Assembly (NCBI GenBank): GCA_028280445.1 | Contig: JANQLU010000136.1 | Location: forward strand, 493,308-557,307 | DNA: 64,000 nucleotides | Direction of reading: 5' to 3' | Origin: Pirellulaceae bacterium | GTDB lineage: Bacteria; Planctomycetota; Planctomycetia; Pirellulales; Pirellulaceae | Shown: positions 32,001-41,446 of the stretch, one piece after another | How positions within the stretch are numbered: position 1 is the stretch's first letter | Layout: each line of letters opens with the position of its first letter | Made by a program: the position numbers and the translations under genes | The notes under the pieces: model-generated | Told to the model about the DNA's origin: nothing | The model's database searches: none | Seen by the model: only the letters and a program-made list of their open reading frames with translations

Positions 32001-33593
32001 TCACTTACTTCCTAGTTTCAGCTTTACCGGCTTTTGGTGCTGACGGCTGGTTGGATACTGAGCACCGTATTGATTGAGAAGCTGATCGAGCCGGTTTGCC
32101 ATTTCGTTGGTCAGTTTTGGATTGGTTTTCGAAAGATCTGTTTGTTCGCCAATGTCTTTCGAAATGTTATACAGCTCCCATTGCTCCGTGTCGTAAAAAT
32201 AGATGACTTTGTGATCTCCCAAACGTAATGCTGAATGCGGCTGATAACCGCGACCTTTGGGGCCCCAAACATGGGGATAATGAAACACCAGAGGACGAGG
32301 CTGTGATTGTTTTTCGCCACGTACATATTTTGTAATATCAATACCATCGATTTTTAATTTGCGATTGGCTTCACCCGTTTTCAGCTTGACGCCGGCCCAG
32401 GCGCAAATCGTTGGATAATAGTCTTCACAAATCGTGTGCGCGTCGTTTTTGGTTCCAGATTTGATGGGCAGCCGTTTTTGAAACTTGTTTTGCCCGTTGG
32501 GCTTGGCCCAGGAAACCAACAACGGTACACGCGTGCCGCCTTCGTAAGCCGATCCTTTCCCTTCGCGGAGCGGCCAGTTGTGCGTGTTTTTGCCAGTACC
32601 GTAGGGCGTTGTCCCACGTGCATGAACAGTCAGCCCACCATTGTCCGAGGTAAAAATGATGATCGTATTTTCCGCTTGGCCGATCTGTTCGATTTTCTTC
32701 AGGATCTGACCAATCGCCGCGTCGTAGCCCTGGACCATACTGGCGTATCTAGCTTCGGATTCGGGAATGAGGATTTCCGTTCCGGGATATTTTTTTCCGC
32801 GGTAATTTTTGATGAAACGACCGTGCTCCTGAATGGGCGCATGAACCGCATAGGGTGCAAAGTACAAAAAAAATGGTTTGTCAGATTGATCGGCTTTGTC
32901 TAACGCCAAACAGGTTTCGAGCGCCAGTGCATCGGTCAAGTGAATATCGGTTCCATGATATTTCTTGAGACCTGGAACGCCCCAGGGTTTTTTGTGAGAA
33001 CCATCAGCGTTGTTTCCAAAATTTTTCTGGCCATGATAATGCCCCGGTCCTCCGGCCGGATGACCGGCAATGTTGACATTGAAACCCAATTTCCTTGGAT
33101 CCGCCCCGTCGGTTCCATAAGCGCCCCAATGCGCTTTCCCGCAATGAATTGTAAAATATCCAGCCGATCGAAGTTGCTCGGCGAGCGTTCGATCTTTCGG
33201 TTGAATTCCTCCTTTGCGCCAATGTTGTGGCGCCGCAAGACGAGCTGTTTTGCCAGATTGATCTTTGTCGCTCCAAAGCGTCCAATTGGTAACGTGATGC
33301 CTTGCTGGATTTTGCCCCAACATCACACTTGTTCGCGTCGGTGAACAAACCGCGTGTGAATACGCATTTGAAAAACGTATTCCTTGCTTGGCCAACCGTG
33401 ACAGATGAGGAGTTCGATAATGCTCCTGAAATTTTGTTTTCTCGTCACCAAACACGACACTGGAATCTTGCCAACCCAAATCATCAATCAATATCAACAC
33501 GATGTTGGGGCGTTCATTGGGAAAGCAAAGATTCGTCACCGCAAATCCCAAGATAATCGCTAACGACGTTATAAAAATTCTCTGAATCAGCAT
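32001..33593 (-). CDS. Secreted sulfatase (family S1)
   Basis: Hydrolyses sulfate esters, probably of sulfated polysaccharides. The 530-residue protein has an N-terminal export helix, the metal-binding IVLILIDDLGWQD, the CSPTRTSVMLG motif with Cys at about residue 83 (converted to formylglycine by a maturase), the HCGKAHWG segment, and FTSDNGG. Length is typical. Large sulfatase sets are characteristic of planctomycetes. No maturase gene (FGE or anSME) is in the window. The substrate cannot be read from sequence. Confidence 0.93.
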   Translation of the reverse strand: MLIQRIFITSLAIILGFAVTNLCFPNERPNIVLILIDDLGWQDSSVVFGDEKTKFQEHYRTPHLSRLAKQGIRFSNAYSHAVCSPTRTSVMLGQNPARHHVTNWTLWSDKDQSGKTARLAAPQHWRKGGIQPKDRTLAEQLRSAGYFTIHCGKAHWGAYGTDGADPRKLGFNVNIAGHPAGGPGHYHGQKNFGNNADGSHKKPWGVPGLKKYHGTDIHLTDALALETCLALDKADQSDKPFFLYFAPYAVHAPIQEHGRFIKNYRGKKYPGTEILIPESEARYASMVQGYDAAIGQILKKIEQIGQAENTIIIFTSDNGGLTVHARGTTPYGTGKNTHNWPLREGKGSAYEGGTRVPLLVSWAKPNGQNKFQKRLPIKSGTKNDAHTICEDYYPTICAWAGVKLKTGEANRKLKIDGIDITKYVRGEKQSQPRPLVFHYPHVWGPKGRGYQPHSALRLGDHKVIYFYDTEQWELYNISKDIGEQTDLSKTNPKLTNEMANRLDQLLNQYGAQYPTSRQHQKPVKLKLGSK

Positions 33594-33889
33594 TTTGTTG
33601 ACCTGGCTGCGAACGTAAGAAAGTTTGTTGACGGAGTTACATCAACACTTTTATTCCAAGCCGTAAAGTTTACCCAGTTTTTCACGGCAAAATACCTGCT
33701 AGCCGCTCAGGGTGGAACTCCCGGAACAATATTCCACAGATTCAGTGCTTCCCAATTGAAATGGTTGGTCCCACTAAATTTGCCCAATACGGATTTCCGA
33801 TGTTCCTTAAGGCGATCTTTCTCCAGTCGATCCGCGAATTCCTTTCTGCCCAACATCCAGAGTTATCAGTTACTCTAAGAGCGATTTTT

Positions 33890-36814
33890 ATGAAATCAAA
33901 CCAGGACAACAAATGGCCTATTGCTCTTGCCATAGGGTTATTATGTTTGCTGACATTTCTTGCCATCGCTTCGTGGAATGGATCCAATCCGCTCAAGAAC
34001 AAAATGGCGTCAAATTTGAATTCCGAACCGGATCTGGATGGCCAGAAAATTCAAATAAGCTTGGACGGCCAGGAAATCAATTCGATTGATCCGGTCAAAG
34101 ATCTGGCCATCGGACAGTATCCCGTTCGTGCAAAATCGAGTCGTACCAATCTTAAAAATCCGTCGACTGCGACGACCGGTAACGAATTCCTCAAAGTGCC
34201 ATCGAAGTCTGCCAGCTACGTGCGACCGTTGGAAAAATCTGAATCAACCGACAATACCAATGTTGAGCAATGGCCAATCATCAATGAGATACCGCAAGAG
34301 TCGCAGCGCCGCCCTGCCGATCCCGAGAACCCGTTTGGCGATTCGACCAATTTCAATTTCGACAGTTTGTCAAAATCTGAAACGAAAATTGCACCGACAA
34401 AAAATTCTACGCCGCCGGTGGTTGCTACCGAACCTGCCATGTTAGTACAACCCAACGCTAAAACACAGCGGCAACCAATCGTCGAATCAACAGCTCAAAA
34501 ATCAGTGGTCAACTCACAAACTCCCGATCACAAAATCGAGATCAACAAACAGACCACGCCATCGAACACGTCCGCTCAAAAAGTTGACGAAACCAAAAAT
34601 GCTCTAGATCTGCTACCAGCGATCACGCAACCGGAGAAATCAATCACACCCAGGCCGGCCATCAACATCACGCAAGGTCAAACGGCAACCCTCGATCATC
34701 CACAACCCAAAACTCGCACCGTTCCGAAAATAAACCAGGCAAACAAAAAACCTCAAACCAGTACTACGGCTCCAACACAACATTGGCCTTTACCCACGTC
34801 ACTGATTGACAAATTGCAAACCCTGCAATCCACCCCGCAAGTCAATCAATGGTGTCGTGAAACGATCACCCAAATCACCGGTTTCAAAGAGATTGTCGAT
34901 CCGTCCGACGATCGTGTACCTCAAAAAATCAAATCGCTTTATCGGCAAATCGATCAACTCGATGAGTTGATTGCCGGCAACTCGGAAAATACGCAACCCC
35001 TGCGAAAACTTTCCAATCAATTGAAACGCATTCGTTACGATTTGATGCGCCGTCTCGAGATTTGGCGGGCGGTTCATCATTTGGCAATCACAACAGATAC
35101 ACAACAATCGCAAAAACCCAAAATCACTCTGATTAAAAACCAGAAATTCAGTTTTGATCACGTTGCAGAAGATTGGAACAAATACCTCGAGTTGGAAAAT
35201 CTTCAGGCGTTCGCTTTGAATTCGAGAGCTAACTCAAAAACTCGGAAACGATCGGCCCGTACAACGTTGGCGCGGGCAACATCCAATTTTTTAAATCGTG
35301 AACAATTCGATTTCGTATCTCGAATCATTGATCAACAACTCGCTCAAACACTTCGCAATCTCGCCAGCGATGAAACCAACGTGTTTCAGTTTCTGGCGGA
35401 TCTCGAAGCGGTTGAATCCAACAACAACAGCATTACGCAATATTACTTGAACGATCACTATCAAGATCTGTATTGGTCAACAAACGCCGCAGCCAACCGT
35501 TTGGCTGATGTGATCAACGTGCACTATCGCAATGCAAATATACGAGTTTCAATTTCCGAGAAATTGTTGAATCGATTGATCCCCAATGGTCATCGGACAC
35601 CACTGTCAAAAGACCGATTTGGAAAAAATGGCCTGATGGGTGCGACCAGTGTTGAAAGTCGCTTGCGGATCGATGTCCAACCCGACACCACGCGTTGGCG
35701 TTTTCGACTCGAGACGGTGGGTTGGATCAATTCCCGCACACGTGCCTACCGCGAATCTTTGATGCCAGGTGAACCCGAACCACTGTTCAACGCTTCAAAA
35801 GATCTCGTCATTACGTCAGACGGACAACACCGTTCCAGCCCACCAACAACCAAAGCACGCACGCTGCTCGGGTCTCATTCGCGATTTGACCGAGTTCCTG
35901 TTTACGGATTATTTGCTCGCCGCGGCCAAACCGAATTGCCGATTATTTCAAGCCCGATTCAAAACAAAATCGAAACCGCCACAAATGATCGCTTTGAAAA
36001 ACAGGTCCAACAAAACCTTCAACGATTGACAACCGCCATCAAAAAACAACTGGCTGATCCGATCTCGGCGATGGAGTTGGAACCGACTCCCATCGAAATG
36101 AAATCGACCGAGGACCGTATCATTATGCGATATCGATTGGCGGGCCACGATCAAATGTCATCGTGTACGACCCGCCCGATGGCCCAGAAAGATTCTGTCA
36201 TGAGCTGTCAAATTCATGAATCGGCCATCAACAACTTTATCGCAAAATCTCTCATCGGCGGCAAGAAATTTACACTCAAGGAATTCGCCAGTCATTTTAA
36301 TCGTGCCGCGGGCAACAAAATATTTGATCTCTCGCAACAACAAACTGAACCCGATGTGGATTTTGTTTTTGCCAATGCCGATCCCATCCGCTTGGATTTC
36401 GACAATCACACCGTAATGGTCACACTCCGTCTGAAACAACTACGTGTGGGGCCGGGTGTTTGGAGAAACATCACGGTGATTTCAACTTACGATATTTCGG
36501 CACAAGGACTTCGACTCAGCATGTCTCAACGGGAGCCCGGTATTCGACTACGCGGCAAACATCTGAGACTGCGAGACCAAATCGCTGTCCGCACTGTTTT
36601 TCAAAAACTCCTAAAGCCGAAATACTCTTTTTCACTTGATCAATTTCCAGCACTTTCCAAAGTCGATTTAAAAGGGCTGTGGATCAGTCAATTGGTATTT
36701 GCGGATGGCTGGTTGGGAATCTCGATCAGTGACCGTTCAATCGATCAAAATGATTCGCGAGAGTTCAGCCGTTCGGGGGCTCGCATGAGAAAATCTCCGC
36801 GAATTAAACGGTGA
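33890..36814 (+). CDS. Large membrane-anchored or secreted protein, unknown
   Basis: A protein of about 974 residues. MKSNQDNKWPIALAIGLLCL with the following hydrophobic run gives one N-terminal helix (anchor or signal). Residues about 30-330 are Pro/Gln/Thr/Asn-rich and disordered-looking. From about 350 to the end the sequence is ordered, with a helical part (LIDKLQTLQSTPQVNQW) and two stretches built like lipid-binding TULIP/DUF4403 folds (LNRLIPNGHRTPLSKDRFG; QVQQNLQRLTTAIKKQLADP then MRYRLAGHDQM). That comparison is an inference. A start 43 codons upstream is possible but lacks support. Confidence 0.6.
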   Translation: MKSNQDNKWPIALAIGLLCLLTFLAIASWNGSNPLKNKMASNLNSEPDLDGQKIQISLDGQEINSIDPVKDLAIGQYPVRAKSSRTNLKNPSTATTGNEFLKVPSKSASYVRPLEKSESTDNTNVEQWPIINEIPQESQRRPADPENPFGDSTNFNFDSLSKSETKIAPTKNSTPPVVATEPAMLVQPNAKTQRQPIVESTAQKSVVNSQTPDHKIEINKQTTPSNTSAQKVDETKNALDLLPAITQPEKSITPRPAINITQGQTATLDHPQPKTRTVPKINQANKKPQTSTTAPTQHWPLPTSLIDKLQTLQSTPQVNQWCRETITQITGFKEIVDPSDDRVPQKIKSLYRQIDQLDELIAGNSENTQPLRKLSNQLKRIRYDLMRRLEIWRAVHHLAITTDTQQSQKPKITLIKNQKFSFDHVAEDWNKYLELENLQAFALNSRANSKTRKRSARTTLARATSNFLNREQFDFVSRIIDQQLAQTLRNLASDETNVFQFLADLEAVESNNNSITQYYLNDHYQDLYWSTNAAANRLADVINVHYRNANIRVSISEKLLNRLIPNGHRTPLSKDRFGKNGLMGATSVESRLRIDVQPDTTRWRFRLETVGWINSRTRAYRESLMPGEPEPLFNASKDLVITSDGQHRSSPPTTKARTLLGSHSRFDRVPVYGLFARRGQTELPIISSPIQNKIETATNDRFEKQVQQNLQRLTTAIKKQLADPISAMELEPTPIEMKSTEDRIIMRYRLAGHDQMSSCTTRPMAQKDSVMSCQIHESAINNFIAKSLIGGKKFTLKEFASHFNRAAGNKIFDLSQQQTEPDVDFVFANADPIRLDFDNHTVMVTLRLKQLRVGPGVWRNITVISTYDISAQGLRLSMSQREPGIRLRGKHLRLRDQIAVRTVFQKLLKPKYSFSLDQFPALSKVDLKGLWISQLVFADGWLGISISDRSIDQNDSREFSRSGARMRKSPRIKR

Positions 36815-36928
36815 ATCTGGGCAGTAGAATTGTCAGTGTCGGTGCGGGAAATCATAAGCGCGAAGCGTAATAGGATTTTGCATCGGGAGTTGTAACTCCA
36901 GTTGAGTTAACGACTTCCTTCAATCATA

Positions 36929-37000
36929 ACCCGAAGCGTGAGCGAGGGACCACAACCACGCTGATGTGCCGTAAAACGTAGTCCCTCACTCACGTTTCGC
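36929..37000. repeat. Family C palindromic repeat (C2)
   Basis: Arms ACCCGAAGCGTGAGCGAGGG and the slightly diverged complement GTCCCTCACTCACGTTTCG. Confidence 0.85.
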
Positions 37001-37030
37001 GCTTGCAATTTTTGTTTAATGCAAAATCTT

Positions 37031-37099
37031 AGTAAGCGAGGGACTAGATTTATCGTACATTCACAAGTGGCCCCATTCCCTCGCTCACGCTTCGGGTTG
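37031..37099. repeat. Family C palindromic repeat (C3), decayed left arm
   Basis: Left arm shortened to AGTAAGCGAGGGACT; right arm intact, CCCTCGCTCACGCTTCGGG. Linked to C2 by a spacer (ATTTTTGTTTAATGCAAAAT) whose reverse complement also flanks C5 at the right end of the window. Confidence 0.75.
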
Positions 37100-37112
37100 T
37101 AATTTTTATCAA

Positions 37113-37147
37113 TAAAAAAAGGCTTGCTCAATCGCAAGCCTTTTTGT
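37113..37147. terminator. Bidirectional intrinsic terminator
   Basis: AAAGGCTTGC, six-base loop, GCAAGCCTTT, with A's on one side and T's on the other, so it can act in both directions. It lies 24 bases beyond the stop of the minus-strand coiled-coil gene. Confidence 0.85.
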
Positions 37148-37170
37148 TTTATGTTTGTCGTCAACGGGAA

Positions 37171-37743
37171 TTAAAAATCAAACCCTTTGATTTTGTTGAT
37201 AATCGTTTTGAACTTGAGCCCGACAATTTCATCTTTGCGCTGTTTACGTTCGTCGTGTTTTCGACGAAGTTCTTTGAGGCGTTTTTCCAGCACTTCGATT
37301 TCTTTTTCTCGATACGTCATTCGTTCATTAAACAGGTCGTTCAACGCTTTTTTGAGGTCTTCTGAAGCGGCCTCCTCCGATTTTTTGTCTTTCGCTTTGG
37401 CAACCGCATTTGTGAATTTACGAATATCATTTTGCAGTTGCATTTCTTTTTTGCTGCGACCGCTAAACACGCCACCGACGAAATTGACTGAACGACGGCT
37501 GTATTGGCCTGGAACCAAAATGCCTTGTGAATTAGCGGGGCCAAATACCGATTCTTGCGTAGGACGTGTATTCAGTGCGGGACGATCTGGCAAAACATTT
37601 TGCGATCGAAAATTCGGTCTCGTCGGTTGTGTCGGTACAACTCTCGGTGGAGTTTGGTTTTGACCGATTGCGGATACCGCACATAGCGACAACATCAGCA
37701 AACCGGCGACTCCGCTACAAATCACTTTGGAAACAACATTCAT
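37171..37743 (-). CDS. Secreted coiled-coil protein downstream of the sigma/kinase genes
   Basis: A 190-residue protein with a signal peptide (VAGLLMLSLCAVSAIG), a Pro/Arg/Asn-rich stretch, then an extended charged coiled coil (KEMQLQNDIRKFTNAVAKAK; EKEIEVLEKRLKELRRKH) to the C-terminus. Its ATG overlaps the kinase stop (ATGA), so it is the third gene of a sigma factor-kinase-secreted protein operon and may be an envelope target or sensor partner of the kinase. No family recognised. Confidence 0.7.
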   Translation of the reverse strand: MNVVSKVICSGVAGLLMLSLCAVSAIGQNQTPPRVVPTQPTRPNFRSQNVLPDRPALNTRPTQESVFGPANSQGILVPGQYSRRSVNFVGGVFSGRSKKEMQLQNDIRKFTNAVAKAKDKKSEEAASEDLKKALNDLFNERMTYREKEIEVLEKRLKELRRKHDERKQRKDEIVGLKFKTIINKIKGFDF

Positions 37744-39449
37744 TTTTTATTCTCCCGTTCGTTTTTAATAGAAGGTGGTTGATTGTTAACATTTGAATTC
37801 AAAGGCTCGGTTTGATTTCGCTGTTCAGCGCTTTTGAGCATTTGTTTTAAATTTGCGACTTCGTCTTCGGCATAGCGAAAGTTTTCGAATTCAGAATCTT
37901 GGAAAACAGGTCCATGGCTCAGCTGTAATTGTCCGATCGCTGAATGGATATCCTGGACTGATTGACCAAATTTTTGATCGGAAACCGATTCTTGCCCGAG
38001 TAATTTTTCCATTCCTGGAACATTTCCCACATTTGGAGCATACGGCTGTTGCGAACCTGGAGGCGCCGCTGCTTGGTCGGGTTGCTTGTTGGAATTCGCG
38101 GCCCGTTGTTGGTCTGGCGAAACAGGCACAATGTGGGATTGTGGATCGTCAGGCGTAATTCCCAACAGTGCTTTGCCAATTCCAAAACTAAACCAGACCA
38201 CCGGTAACAGGACGAGACCGCAAGCCCAAGCGGTCAACACCCATTGTCTGCGGCGTCGCATCGAACGCGGCTTGGCAATTCTCGGTTGTTTGCGAACCGT
38301 CGGCTGTTGCATGTGTGCGAGATAGTCGACCAACATTTGGTTGACTTGAGCGGCCGATTTATATCGATGCTCAGGATTTTTTTCCAACAACGTATGAATT
38401 ACGTTGGCCAGCGATGCCGGAATCCGCGAGTTCAGTAATCGGACATCTTTCAATTTGTCCTGGCAAATTTTGTTGAGCACCGCCATCGCAGTCGAGGCAG
38501 TAAACGGCGGCCGACCCGTTGCCATAAAGTACATGATCCCGCCCAAAGCAAACAAATCGCTCCGCGCTTCCGTTGGATTTCCGTGCGCCTGTTCTGGCGA
38601 CATGTAAAACGGTGTGCCAGTAATCAATCCCGTTCGCGTCAGACTGACATCGCTTTCGACTTGTGCCAGACCGAAATCGGAGATCAATACGCGATTGCAC
38701 CCGTTTTCGAGCAAAATGTTGGCCGGTTTGATATCGCGGTGGATGACGCCGACATCGTGAGCGGCTGCTAAACCAGCGGCAATTTGTTTCGCAATCTGAA
38801 CAATCTCAACCGGGTCCAGCGGACCGTTGATTTCAATAAACTCCTGAAGACTACCGCCGCTGACAAACGGCATGACGATGTGGGGAAATTCGCCCATCGA
38901 ATCGATGCGATGAATCGAAATAACATTTTCATGGCAAATCGCTGCAGCTGCACGCGCTTCACGGGAAAACCTTTTCCGTGCGGCACCAATCGAAGCAAAT
39001 CTCGGTGCCAACGTTTTGACAGCAACGGTTCGATGCAACTCTGAATCAAAGCCTTTGAAAACAATTCCCATCCCGCCAGTACCGACGACACGTTCAATTT
39101 CAAATTCACCAATCCTGCCGAGCATTTCCGGATGCGTCGGAGGCTGTAACATTCCGCTAGGGATGGTGAACCCTGTTTCAGCAACTGCAACATGCGTATC
39201 GAGAGCCGATTCGGAAAGTCGCCTGGAATTGACGAGTTCGGGGGCGTCTTCGAGAATTTCGCTGGCATTGTCCCACAACCACGATTCGGCTGCAGACAAC
39301 TCCAATCGCTGTCGGCACAACTCACAATTTTCCAGGTGGCTTGCGACGTCGTCAGCAACCAGATGAATTACATCGAGCTGTTGATCCACAGGATTCATCA
39401 GTTCGCGGATCTGGCAATCGGTGAGGTGTTTATCAATTGTTTGAATCAT
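37740..39449 (-). CDS. Serine/threonine protein kinase with N-terminal zinc anti-sigma motif
   Basis: A 569-residue protein. Residues about 38-45 hold an HxxxCxxC motif (HLENCELC) as in zinc-binding anti-sigma factors. The kinase domain spans about 110-375: GTGGMGIVFKG, catalytic VIHRDIKPANILL, ISDFGLAQ and the GTPFYMSPEQ activation segment, all intact. A basic juxtamembrane stretch (RRRRQ) precedes one membrane helix (about 400-425), and the rest is a Pro/Gln/Asn-rich external tail. Overlapping ATGA junctions link it to the upstream ECF sigma gene and the downstream secreted protein gene. A joint anti-sigma/kinase switch is inferred from this layout. Confidence 0.9.
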   Translation of the reverse strand: MIQTIDKHLTDCQIRELMNPVDQQLDVIHLVADDVASHLENCELCRQRLELSAAESWLWDNASEILEDAPELVNSRRLSESALDTHVAVAETGFTIPSGMLQPPTHPEMLGRIGEFEIERVVGTGGMGIVFKGFDSELHRTVAVKTLAPRFASIGAARKRFSREARAAAAICHENVISIHRIDSMGEFPHIVMPFVSGGSLQEFIEINGPLDPVEIVQIAKQIAAGLAAAHDVGVIHRDIKPANILLENGCNRVLISDFGLAQVESDVSLTRTGLITGTPFYMSPEQAHGNPTEARSDLFALGGIMYFMATGRPPFTASTAMAVLNKICQDKLKDVRLLNSRIPASLANVIHTLLEKNPEHRYKSAAQVNQMLVDYLAHMQQPTVRKQPRIAKPRSMRRRRQWVLTAWACGLVLLPVVWFSFGIGKALLGITPDDPQSHIVPVSPDQQRAANSNKQPDQAAAPPGSQQPYAPNVGNVPGMEKLLGQESVSDQKFGQSVQDIHSAIGQLQLSHGPVFQDSEFENFRYAEDEVANLKQMLKSAEQRNQTEPLNSNVNNQPPSIKNERENKK

Positions 39450-40090
39450 GACTTTTCAACCTTTGCAAATACCTGCGTTCTGGAAATCGATTCCCATTGA
39501 TCGTCGCAAATCCGCTGAACCTCCTTGCGCAACTGTTTCATGACCCGACTGCGTGCGACATAAATCGCACCTGGTGACATCTCAAGCGCCTTGGCGACAC
39601 TTTCGATCGATTGCGAATTCACCAAAGTTTGCCAAAACGCATGCCAAGTTTTCGCGTGAAACCGAGGTTGAATATTGTCGGCCGCTTGTGCAAAAATTTG
39701 GCGTTGAAACTCGAGGTCAACCAGATCACCCTCGCCGCGATCTGGCTGATCCTCGAGTAAATTTTTGATTCCAGTATTGCCTGTTCCAATGATCTTGAGG
39801 TCGTGTCCTTGGATCCAACGAATCATCACGTTTCGCGCGACTCGATAGAGCCAGCCGCGAAATGATCCGTCAGTGCCTTCACGCGGTTGCCAGCGATCGA
39901 CGACTTTAGTCAAGTGAATCAGCACTTCTTGAGTCGCATCCACGGCATCGGCCCGCTGCAATCCCAATTTGATAGCAATTCGCTCAATCATCGGCTCGTA
40001 GATTTCGACGAATTCGCGCCACGCCGCCTGATTTCGAACGTCATGCAGACGAAAAATCAAACTTTGGCGTGTTGGTTGATCAAATTTCAC
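39446..40090 (-). CDS. ECF-type RNA polymerase sigma factor (kinase-linked)
   Basis: A protein of about 214 residues. The sigma region 2-like part is WREFVEIYEPMIERIAIKLG, DAVDATQEVLIHL and GSFRGWLYRVARNVMIRWI; region 4 is SIESVAKALEMSPGAIYVARSRVMKQLR. The start is taken as the GTG of VKFDQPTRQS, which has AGAGG upstream; a longer frame would overlap the start codon of the divergent sigma gene. It overlaps the kinase gene by ATGA. The second sigma gene is encoded on the other strand 136 bp away. Confidence 0.88.
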   Translation of the reverse strand: MKFDQPTRQSLIFRLHDVRNQAAWREFVEIYEPMIERIAIKLGLQRADAVDATQEVLIHLTKVVDRWQPREGTDGSFRGWLYRVARNVMIRWIQGHDLKIIGTGNTGIKNLLEDQPDRGEGDLVDLEFQRQIFAQAADNIQPRFHAKTWHAFWQTLVNSQSIESVAKALEMSPGAIYVARSRVMKQLRKEVQRICDDQWESISRTQVFAKVEKS

Positions 40091-40226
40091 GTTGCAAACC
40101 TCTTTCAACAAACTAAATACAGCGGAAATCGCTATTCTTACAGCATATCGAAAAAAAACTCGATTTTTTGAATTTTGTTGCAGATCAATTGCCCAACCAG
40201 CCCGCTGACGCGCATCTATCACTCCA

Positions 40227-40814
40227 ATGAGTCGCAACGCCGAGCAACGAACAACTCATACGCAGCTCAACTGGTCTTTGGTTTGGAAAAACCACAGTCG
40301 CTGGTTGCGTCGTGTGTTGTGCGCGCGGCTGCGATGCAATGACGAGGTTGACGAGGTATTTCAGGAAATCGCCCTGGTGGTTGCCCGCAAACCGGATCGC
40401 TGGCCAGATGGTGAAAAAATCGCACCTTGGCTCTATCGGGTTGCCATTCAGCAGGTTTTCTTGCATCGCCGAAAATCGCTCAACAAACATCAACCGAAAA
40501 CGGTCGATCACCTGGACGAACCGATTACCGAATCAATCGAACAGCCCGTCACCATTCTGATGAGTCGAGAAAGTAGTGAATTGCTCCAAATGGCAATGAA
40601 CCAACTTTGTGGACAGGATCGGGAAATGTTGTTGTTGAAACACGCCGAGGGCTGGTCGTACCGTGAAATCAGTCAACGTACTGGACTCACCCAGGACAAA
40701 GTGATTTATCGTATTGGACGAGCAAGGACCAGGCTCCGTCAAACACTTTGCAAACTAAATTCTCAATGGACCGAACTGAACGAGGACAAACAAAACAAAC
40801 AGGCAACACAATGA
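40227..40814 (+). CDS. ECF-type RNA polymerase sigma factor (anti-sigma-linked)
   Basis: A 195-residue sigma-70-like protein. Region 2 includes VDEVFQEIALVVARKPD and IAPWLYRVAIQQVFLHRRK; region 4 is LCGQDREMLLLKHAEGWSYREISQRTGLTQDKVIYRIGRARTRLRQ. The two lie around a short linker. The stop overlaps the start of the next gene (ATGA), whose product resembles a membrane anti-sigma factor. No strong ribosome-binding site is seen at the chosen ATG. Confidence 0.88.
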   Translation: MSRNAEQRTTHTQLNWSLVWKNHSRWLRRVLCARLRCNDEVDEVFQEIALVVARKPDRWPDGEKIAPWLYRVAIQQVFLHRRKSLNKHQPKTVDHLDEPITESIEQPVTILMSRESSELLQMAMNQLCGQDREMLLLKHAEGWSYREISQRTGLTQDKVIYRIGRARTRLRQTLCKLNSQWTELNEDKQNKQATQ

Positions 40815-41386
40815 TAAACGAAACATTGCTGCAAAAACTTGTTGACCGTGAATTGACACCTGAACAACGTCAGTCATTTGTGCAATCCCTTGGAGGACAG
40901 CAATGGAAAACCGTAGCGCTAGCGTTTATCGAAAACCAGATTCTGGATGAGCAGATTCCGCAAATAGCTGAAGATTTAAATCGCCCCGTTAAAACATGGA
41001 TGACGCCGTCGCCTGCAAAACCAACTGTTGAGTCCCAGAATCGCCACCATGGAATTTGGGCGCGGATGCTGGCCGTCGCTGTGATTGGCATCATCTGCGC
41101 AGCAACAGGATATGCCTTGGCCACTTGGGCTTTGCCAACATCGGATGTCGTTGCAACCAAACCTGTGGCCAACCAGGAAACGGAAACGCTGCTGTCATTG
41201 GACGAAGCGCTCGCGCGCTGCGCGATGCCGATTCCTGAAAATTTCCGACTGGACATGTTAGAAGCCGGTTACGTTGTCACTGAGGCAGAGAAATTATCGG
41301 ATGTTTCCCTGCCGTTTGGTGGAACCGTCAAGATCCCCGTACGAAAAGTCAGAGTCGAATACCACGGTATTGATACCTATCAGTAG
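40811..41386 (+). CDS. Putative membrane anti-sigma factor
   Basis: A protein of about 191 residues: a helical cytoplasmic N-terminus (LVDRELTPEQRQSFVQSLGG), one membrane helix (MLAVAVIGIICAATGYALATWAL) and a small external domain (CAMPIPENFRLDMLEAGYVV; GTVKIPVRKVRVEYHG). Topology, size and ATGA overlap with the sigma gene match an anti-sigma factor, but no zinc motif is present and the assignment depends on context. A start 21 codons upstream would lie inside the sigma gene. Confidence 0.65.
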   Translation: MINETLLQKLVDRELTPEQRQSFVQSLGGQQWKTVALAFIENQILDEQIPQIAEDLNRPVKTWMTPSPAKPTVESQNRHHGIWARMLAVAVIGIICAATGYALATWALPTSDVVATKPVANQETETLLSLDEALARCAMPIPENFRLDMLEAGYVVTEAEKLSDVSLPFGGTVKIPVRKVRVEYHGIDTYQ

Positions 41387-41446
41387 TCACAAGAAACGTC
41401 AAATTTCAATTTCGAGAATATCGAATTTCAAAAAAGGAGCAGTTAA

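Larger units (their letters stand above)
36815..37170. other. Intergenic region with two family C repeats and a terminator
   Basis: About 356 bp between convergent genes: a partial C-like fragment (GCGCGAAGCG and TAGGATTTTGCAT), two C copies in tandem and a strong bidirectional hairpin terminator. Confidence 0.55.

Noticed and set aside
32034..33556. Several plus-strand frames opposite the sulfatase gene
   Set aside because: They are antisense shadows of a well-supported sulfatase frame.
40091..40237. Longer start (49 extra codons) for the kinase-linked sigma factor
   Set aside because: It would overlap the start codon of the divergent sigma gene and adds no sigma sequence; the GTG with AGAGG upstream is better.
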